DNA of 64,000 bases from Nocardia sp. NBC_01503 (GTDB lineage: Bacteria; Actinomycetota; Actinomycetes; Mycobacteriales; Mycobacteriaceae): positions 992,001-1,056,000 of the forward strand of contig NZ_CP109596.1 in assembly GCF_036327755.1 (NCBI RefSeq). The letters are read 5' to 3'. Position 1 is the first letter of the stretch; each line of letters starts with the position of its first letter. Under the pieces are notes generated by a model. It worked only from the letters and a program-made list of their open reading frames with translations, ran no database searches and was not told the DNA's origin. Positions 58,605 through 64,000 of the stretch are shown here, in pieces. A program made the position numbers and the translations under genes.

Positions 58605-59087
58605 GTGGGGAGCGTGTCCGCTGCTCCCCACCGCCGTCCGGCCCTGATCGTGTTCGTGGTCGTGGCGTTCGTGGCCTGCCTGGGCCTCGGGTGGTGGCAG
58701 TGGGGGCGGTACGAATCCGGCAGCGGTACGGGTCAGAATCTCGGATACGCCTTGCAGTGGCCGCTCTTCGCGGGCTTCGTGGTCTGGGCGTACCTCCGAT
58801 TCGTGCGGCTGGAGAAGGATGCTCGGGAGGCTGAGTCGGAAACCTCGGCCACCGAGGGAGCACCCGCCACCCGGAGCGCATCCGCGCCCCGGCCCAAGCG
58901 GCCGAAACCGGTCGCGCCGCGTGAGATTCCGGCCGGATTGCTGCCCGAGCGGCCCAGAGCGGTCGCCGAGGACGATCCGCAGACCGCCGAATACAACAGG
59001 TACCTGGCCGATCTGCACGCCAGCGATCTGGATCAGCAGATTCAGGACGCCGGGCTGCGCAACCACCCCGAAAGGAGCGCCGGGTGA
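58605..59087 (+). CDS. LprD-like membrane protein (Rv1343c homologue)
   Basis: A 160-residue protein with two membrane segments (about 12-32, ALIVFVVVAFVACLGLGWW, and 47-64, LQWPLFAGFVVWAYLRFV) and a charged cytoplasmic C-terminus (RPKRPKPVAPREIPAG, EDDPQTAEYNRYLADLHASD). It matches Rv1343c in order and appearance. Whether Cys is lipidated is uncertain: the predicted Cys lies inside the first helix. Starts with GTG 58605 or GTG 58614, and overlaps the next gene by four bases (GTGA). Function unknown. Confidence 0.8.
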   Translation: MGSVSAAPHRRPALIVFVVVAFVACLGLGWWQWGRYESGSGTGQNLGYALQWPLFAGFVVWAYLRFVRLEKDAREAESETSATEGAPATRSASAPRPKRPKPVAPREIPAGLLPERPRAVAEDDPQTAEYNRYLADLHASDLDQQIQDAGLRNHPERSAG

Positions 59088-59491
59088 CCGCGCGCGACAA
59101 CTCCCAGGCCCCCGTCGCGACCGGTGAGGCCACCCTCGCGCCCCGACCGCTCGGCGCGGCCGCTCCCGAGAAGATCCGCGGCGCACTGCTGCGGTACCGG
59201 ATTCTGGCCTGGATCACCGGCCTCTGGCTGCTCGTGCTCACCGGTGAGGTGATCTACAAGTACCTGCTGCTCGATGACAGCAGTACCGCACCGCATTGGC
59301 TGTTCTACGTCGGTCAGGTGCACGGCATCTTCTACATGCTGTACCTGGTGATGACCATCGACCTGGGCATCAAGGCGCGGTGGAAGCCGGTCACCACGGC
59401 GCTGACCTGCCTGGCGGGCACGATTCCGTTCCTGTCCTTCGTCTTCGAGCACCTGCGCACCAAGGAAGTGAAGACCACCTTCGGGCTCTGA
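59084..59491 (+). CDS. DUF3817 membrane protein (Rv1342c homologue)
   Basis: A 135-residue integral membrane protein of the DUF3817 family with three or four helices (LRYRILAWITGLWLLVLTGE, WLFYVGQVHGIFYMLYLVMT, VTTALTCLAGTIPFLSFVFE). The GEVIYKYLLL motif and HGIFYMLYL are family landmarks. In mycobacteria it is convergent with rdgB, as here. It starts four bases before the end of the LprD-like gene, so the two are co-translated. Confidence 0.88.
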   Translation: MTARDNSQAPVATGEATLAPRPLGAAAPEKIRGALLRYRILAWITGLWLLVLTGEVIYKYLLLDDSSTAPHWLFYVGQVHGIFYMLYLVMTIDLGIKARWKPVTTALTCLAGTIPFLSFVFEHLRTKEVKTTFGL

Positions 59492-59521
59492 GCTCCAACG
59501 GGAGACTCCGTCTCCACCTCA

Positions 59522-59567
59522 CAAGCAAACGCGCTCCCGTCCATGCGGACGGGAGCGCGTTTGCTTG
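59522..59567. terminator. Bidirectional terminator, 21-bp perfect stem
   Basis: Arms 59522-59542 and 59547-59567 are perfectly complementary with a 4-base loop (ATGC); A-rich and T-rich runs (CAAAC / GTTTG) lie within the stem ends. It separates the convergent DUF3817 and rdgB genes. Confidence 0.9.
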
Positions 59568-59577
59568 ATCGACGAAT

Positions 59578-60186
59578 TCAGTTGGCGGCCAGGGCCTTCA
59601 GGGCCGGGAGCAACTGACGCAGGGCGCGGCCGCGGTGTGAGGCGGCATCCTTTTCGGCGGGGGTGAGCTGGGCCGCCGAGACGGTGCCGCCCGCCGGGAT
59701 GAACAGCGGGTCGTAGCCGAAACCGCCGTCGCCCACCGGCTTTCGGGCGATGACGCCCGGCCACTCACCACGCACGACCTCTTCGACACCGTCCGCGACC
59801 AGCGCGCACGCGGAGACGAAGCTGCCACCGCGACGCTCGTCCGGAACATCGCCGAGCTGGGCCAGCAGCAGTGTGTTGTTGGCCTCATCGGCACCGTGCA
59901 CACCGGACCAGCGCGCCGAGAGCACTCCGGGCATTCCGTTGAGCGCGTCCACCGCGATACCGGAATCGTCTGCGACGCAGGGCAATCCGGTGGCGGCGAA
60001 GCCGTCACGCGCCTTGGCGAGGGCGTTCTCCTCGAAGGTCGCACCGGTTTCGGGCGCCTCCTCGTACTCGGGCACGTCGTTCAGCCCGACGATCTCGACG
60101 CCCGCGATTCCGGCCTCATCGAGAATGCGGCGTAATTCGTTCAGCTTCTTGGCATTTCGGCTGGCGACCAGGACGCGGCGGGACAT
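59578..60186 (-). CDS. rdgB: Non-canonical purine NTP pyrophosphatase (RdgB/HAM1)
   Basis: A 202-residue enzyme that hydrolyses ITP, dITP and XTP to monophosphates, guarding against base misincorporation. VASRNAKKLNELRRIL is the N-terminal SxNxxK-type motif, followed by TFEENALAKARDGFAATGLP, VADDSGIAVDALNGMPGVLSAR and GGFGYDPLFIPAGG. It overlaps the rph stop by one base (TGATG), so the two form an operon, as in Rv1340-Rv1341. Confidence 0.95.
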   Translation of the reverse strand: MSRRVLVASRNAKKLNELRRILDEAGIAGVEIVGLNDVPEYEEAPETGATFEENALAKARDGFAATGLPCVADDSGIAVDALNGMPGVLSARWSGVHGADEANNTLLLAQLGDVPDERRGGSFVSACALVADGVEEVVRGEWPGVIARKPVGDGGFGYDPLFIPAGGTVSAAQLTPAEKDAASHRGRALRQLLPALKALAAN

Positions 60187-60959
60187 CAGGACTTCTTCTT
60201 CCCCTCGGACGGCTCCGGGAGCACGCCCGGGTACGGCAGGGCGAGCGCCTCCTTCTGCACCTGGAAGATCTGCTCACAACCCGCGAGCGCGGAGTCGAGC
60301 AGCTTGTCCAGGGTGGAGCGCGGGAAGGTCGCGCCCTCACCGGTGCCCTGGATCTCGACCAGGGTGCCGGTATCGGTGGCGACCACATTCATATCGACCT
60401 CGGCGCGCGAATCCTCCTCGTAGGGAAGATCCAGCCGCACCCGGCCATCCACCACGCCGACGCTCACCGCGGCGATGGCACAGGAGATGGGCTGCGGATC
60501 GGTCAGCTGTCCGGCCGCGCCCAGGTAGGTGATGGCATCCGAAAGCGCCACATACGCTCCGGTAATGGCCGCGGTGCGGGTGCCGCCGTCGGCCTGCAGC
60601 ACATCACAGTCCACCGCGATGGTGTTCTCGCCGATGGTCGAGAGGTCGATGCAGGCGCGCAGTGAGCGCCCGATCAGCCGGGAGATCTCCTGGGTGCGAC
60701 CGCCGACCTTGCCCTTCACCGACTCACGCCCCGACCGGGTGTGGGTGGCGGCGGGCAGCATGGCGTATTCGGCCGTCAGCCAGCCCAATCCGGAGTCGCG
60801 CCGCCACGGCGGCACCCCGTCGGTGACGCTCGCTGTACACATGACCCGGGTCCCGCCGAACTCGACCAGCACCGATCCCGCCGGATGCGTGGTGAACCCA
60901 CGGGTGATCCTTACCTCGCGGAGTTCGTCATCCGCCCTGCCATCGGCTCGTTTAGACAC
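60186..60959 (-). CDS. rph: Ribonuclease PH
   Basis: A 257-residue phosphorolytic exoribonuclease that trims the 3' ends of tRNA precursors. The N-terminus [20 protein letters not shown] and the motifs [60 protein letters not shown] and [20 protein letters not shown] are complete. The C-terminal [20 protein letters not shown] ends the domain. It is followed directly by rdgB. Confidence 0.96.
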   Translation of the reverse strand: MSKRADGRADDELREVRITRGFTTHPAGSVLVEFGGTRVMCTASVTDGVPPWRRDSGLGWLTAEYAMLPAATHTRSGRESVKGKVGGRTQEISRLIGRSLRACIDLSTIGENTIAVDCDVLQADGGTRTAAITGAYVALSDAITYLGAAGQLTDPQPISCAIAAVSVGVVDGRVRLDLPYEEDSRAEVDMNVVATDTGTLVEIQGTGEGATFPRSTLDKLLDSALAGCEQIFQVQKEALALPYPGVLPEPSEGKKKS

Positions 60960-60987
60960 GGGCCTCAGCCTAACGTGCGGGGCGGAC

Positions 60988-61752
60988 TCAGATTTCGAAG
61001 ACCTCGCCGGGGGAAACCGCGTGCACCGGACCGCTGAAGACGGCCTTCGCCTCGGCGATCACATCCTCGCGGGAGGTCCACGGCGGAATATGGGTGAGCA
61101 GCAGTTCACCGACGCCCGCCTCGGCGGCGATCATGCCCGCCTCGGTGCCCGAGAGATGGATACCCGGGGGACGATTCGCCGGATCGTGCGTCCAGGACGC
61201 CTCGGCGAGCAGCACATCCGCGCCGCGGGCCAGGTCGTAGACCTCGGGGCAGATGGCCGTGTCGCCGGTGTAGACGAAGGTCTTGCCCGCGGCGGTATTG
61301 ATGCGCAGACCGTAGGACTCCGGCGGGTGAAACATGCGCCGCGCCTCGACGGTATGGCCGGGACCGAACGGAATCGGCTCGCCCACCGCCCACTGCCGCA
61401 TATCGATCACATCGGACCAGTCGTCGGTCTCGCCGCCGATCTCGGCGGAGGCGTTGCCGATCCGCAGCGAGGTGTCGGACGGGCCGTAGACGATGGCCTT
61501 ACCGGTCGGCGGATTCGGATGGTAGCGCCGCCACACCAGCAGACCCGGCAGATCCAGGCAGTGATCGGCATGTAGATGCGTGAGGAAGATATCCACCTCA
61601 CCCGGATCCAGATAGCGCTGCAGCGCACCGAGAACGCCGGGGCCGAAATCGATCACGGTGGGAGTCATATCCGGGCCGGTGAGCAGATATCCCGACGCCG
61701 GGGAATCCGGGCCGGACACACTGCCCGAGCACCCGATCACGGTGAGGCGCAT
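60988..61752 (-). CDS. Metallo-beta-lactamase fold cyclic nucleotide phosphodiesterase (Rv1339-like)
   Basis: A 254-residue enzyme. The metal site [12 protein letters not shown] (HxHxDH) is at residues 62-73, and later ligands appear in [10 protein letters not shown] and [11 protein letters not shown]. Rv1339 of M. tuberculosis is an atypical class II phosphodiesterase that lowers c[24 protein letters not shown] is the conserved start, so ATG 61752 is chosen; a GTG at 61824 immediately after the rhomboid stop would add 24 residues and is also possible for coupling. In M. tuberculosis murI separates this gene from the rhomboid; it is absent here. Confidence 0.87.
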   Translation of the reverse strand: MRLTVIGCSGSVSGPDSPASGYLLTGPDMTPTVIDFGPGVLGALQRYLDPGEVDIFLTHLHADHCLDLPGLLVWRRYHPNPPTGKAIVYGPSDTSLRIGNASAEIGGETDDWSDVIDMRQWAVGEPIPFGPGHTVEARRMFHPPESYGLRINTAAGKTFVYTGDTAICPEVYDLARGADVLLAEASWTHDPANRPPGIHLSGTEAGMIAAEAGVGELLLTHIPPWTSREDVIAEAKAVFSGPVHAVSPGEVFEI

Positions 61753-61826
61753 TCCCCCATGCTGCCACGCTGCTGTCTCAGTCAAGGAGGGATCCCCCAA
61801 ATCGCCGGCCGGGTTCACCGTCACCC

Positions 61827-62528
61827 CTACGCCACGAGACGGCCGACACTGGCCCCGCGACGATGACGACGTTCATCCGCTGAGAGTACCCATCCCGCAA
61901 CCAAGCCACCCACCGCCCCGAAAAGATGTCCTTGCCAAGAGATTCCGGGCTGGCCAGGCAGTACGCCCCACAGAATCGACCCATACAGCAACCCCACCAC
62001 CAGGCCAATGGCGATCTGCAACACATTGCGGGCGAAGATCCCGCGCGAGATCAGATAGGTGAGCCAGCCGAAAACCAACACCGACGCGCCGATGTGCACG
62101 GAGTGCGATTGGCCCGTCAACCAGGTGCCGGACTCGCCGATCACCCAGATGATGGCGGTCGCCGCGAGCCCGCGGCCGATGCCGGTGAGCAGGGTCAGCA
62201 GCCCGAGGACCAATACCGGGACGGTATTACCGATCAAATGCTCCCAATTGGCGTGCAGCACAGGACCGAAGAGAATGCCGTCCAAACCGTCGGCCTGACG
62301 GGGCTTCACACCGCCCGCGGCGTCCAGGCTGTGATCGGTGACCGAGTCGACACCCTCTACCCCGTAGAGCAGAGCCGTAAACGCGAGAATGATCGCGATC
62401 GCCCGCTGCCACAGCAGCTTCAGCACACTTCCGCCCTGCGCCGCGACCCCCGGGTTGGTCACCTGCCCGCGTAGTCGGGCGATCCGATCGGGATCGAATG
62501 ACGCACCCACGCCGCCGCTGCCGCTCAT
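61827..62528 (-). CDS. Rhomboid family intramembrane serine protease (Rv1337-like)
   Basis: A 233-residue membrane protein with about six helices. The rhomboid landmarks are HANWEHLIGNTVPVLVLG, a catalytic Ser in VHIGASVLVFGWLTYL and a catalytic His in GHLFGAVGGLVAGW. The usual GxSG reads GASV here, with valine in place of the last glycine, which could lower activity. The cytoplasmic N-terminal 35 residues are variable. It cleaves single-pass membrane proteins; the substrate is unknown. It stands between cysM and the phosphodiesterase gene. Confidence 0.85.
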   Translation of the reverse strand: MSGSGGVGASFDPDRIARLRGQVTNPGVAAQGGSVLKLLWQRAIAIILAFTALLYGVEGVDSVTDHSLDAAGGVKPRQADGLDGILFGPVLHANWEHLIGNTVPVLVLGLLTLLTGIGRGLAATAIIWVIGESGTWLTGQSHSVHIGASVLVFGWLTYLISRGIFARNVLQIAIGLVVGLLYGSILWGVLPGQPGISWQGHLFGAVGGLVAGWVLSADERRHRRGASVGRLVA

Positions 62529-62624
62529 AGCCGGTTCCTCCTAGGCAAGCCCTGCCGTCGAGCGTACCGCCGCCCCTTCCGCACTGACCGGCGATGAGGT
62601 GGCCGAGTGATCAGGAGACTCTGG

Positions 62625-63587
<963 letters not shown>

Positions 63588-63887
63588 CTAGCGGACGCCG
63601 CCGACGGTGTCCGATGCGCCGCCTGCGACCGCCGGAAGAATGGTGACGGTGCCGCCCTCGGGCACCTCGGCCTCGAGTCCACCGGAGAAGCGCACATCCT
63701 CGTCATCGACGTAGATATTCACGTAACGGTTGAGCTTGCCGTCCTTGAGGAGCTTGTCCTTGAGACCGGTGTGGTTGGCGTCCAGGTCGTCGATGATCGC
63801 GGCCAGGGTCGCGCCCTCGGCTTGGACGCGCTTCTCACCACCGGTGAGGGTGCGCATGATGGTGGGGATGGAGACGGTGACCGGCAT
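63588..63887 (-). CDS. cysO: Sulfur carrier protein CysO (ThiS/MoaD-like)
   Basis: A 99-residue beta-grasp protein. The strand order and the motifs VTVSIPTIMRTLTGGEKRV, LDANHTGLKDKLL, RYVNIYVDDEDVRFSGGL and VTILPAVAGG are as in CysO of M. tuberculosis, which ends at the final Gly of AVAGG and becomes thiocarboxylated there. Here eight or nine extra residues (ASDTVGGVR) follow the GlyGly, so they must be removed before use. AAGGAG precedes the ATG at 63887 by six bases. Its stop codon is followed directly by the cysM ATG. Confidence 0.92.
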   Translation of the reverse strand: MPVTVSIPTIMRTLTGGEKRVQAEGATLAAIIDDLDANHTGLKDKLLKDGKLNRYVNIYVDDEDVRFSGGLEAEVPEGGTVTILPAVAGGASDTVGGVR

Positions 63888-63918
63888 TGGGGCTCCTTGG
63901 GTTTCCGGCGGAAGTTGT

Positions 63919-64000
63919 TCAGGCGTCGGCGGATTCGGGGTCCGACACAGCGCCGGAGTAGGCGGGCACGATCTCGATCGGCTCCTCGGTGACCACACCC
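63919..64000 (-). CDS. mec: Mec family JAMM metallopeptidase, C-terminal end (cut by window)
   Basis: The last 26 codons of a frame that reads GVVTEEPIEIVPAYSGAVSD then PESADA and stop at 63919. The GVVTEEPIEIV part matches the C-terminus of Rv1334 (Mec), the JAMM protease that releases cysteine from CysO. Only this end is in the window. The tail after it is longer than in M. tuberculosis. It ends 31 bp before cysO and belongs to the same operon. Confidence 0.75.
   Translation of the reverse strand, partial: GVVTEEPIEIVPAYSGAVSDPESADA

Overview
The window is high-GC actinobacterial DNA from a mycolic-acid producer, most likely Nocardia or a close relative such as Rhodococcus. The evidence is a complete Mce/YrbE lipid-import operon, a FadD32-type fatty acyl-AMP ligase beside a KasA-type ketosynthase, Lsr2, a VirS/MymA-like regulator-monooxygenase pair, and the block mec-cysO-cysM-rhomboid-Rv1339-rph-rdgB with DUF3817 and lprD-like genes on the opposite strand, which matches Rv1334-Rv1343c of Mycobacterium tuberculosis. 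I see no tRNA, rRNA, CRISPR array, prophage or intact transposase. Both edges cut genes (an MFS transporter on the left, mec on the right).

Layout. 1-4.7 kb: transporter end, SAM methyltransferase, PAS-GGDEF cyclase, DUF5995 protein. 4.7-9.4 kb: ketosynthase and acyl-AMP ligase, divergent from an acyl-ACP desaturase. 9.4-16 kb: glycerol catabolism, with an IclR regulator between two glycerol kinases, then glpD, and the glycerol channel at 18.7 kb. 16-18.6 kb: ECF41 sigma factor, partner flavoprotein and two gene remnants. 19.6-23.6 kb: WGR/beta-propeller protein, thioesterase, a Clp ATPase lacking its first half. 23.8-28.3 kb: large AfsR/BTAD regulator, Lsr2, a DUF6459-like protein. 28.6-31.5 kb: Baeyer-Villiger-type monooxygenase divergent from an AraC regulator. 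31.5-43 kb: the Mce operon (yrbEA-yrbEB-mceABCDEF-mas) followed by a secreted lipase. 43-53.7 kb: accessory genes with local regulators: Ca/H antiporter, MarR with an SDR/SnoaL fusion, VIT1-like transporter, two proline-rich membrane proteins, quinone oxidoreductase with XRE regulator, PadR with FAD monooxygenase. 53.8-57.6 kb: TetR with a drug exporter fused to a winged helix, divergent from an SigB-like sigma factor. 57.7-64 kb: SDR and the conserved housekeeping block.

Points of most interest. A dispersed palindromic repeat, with a 32-bp half unit, occurs as two complete copies, one half copy and two degenerate copies; one full copy sits between mceD and mceE and carries the apparent mceE start codon. 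A Clp ATPase has lost its N-domain and first AAA module through a frame-breaking deletion. Several regulators have clear palindromic operators in their own control regions (MarR, PadR, XRE, TetR, IclR). The TetR/sigma divergent region shows a near-consensus promoter that predicts leaderless translation. CysO carries residues beyond its GlyGly and would need trimming. Regulatory sites, transcription units and remnant calls are read by eye and are inferences; the gene family calls rest on recognisable motifs and lengths.
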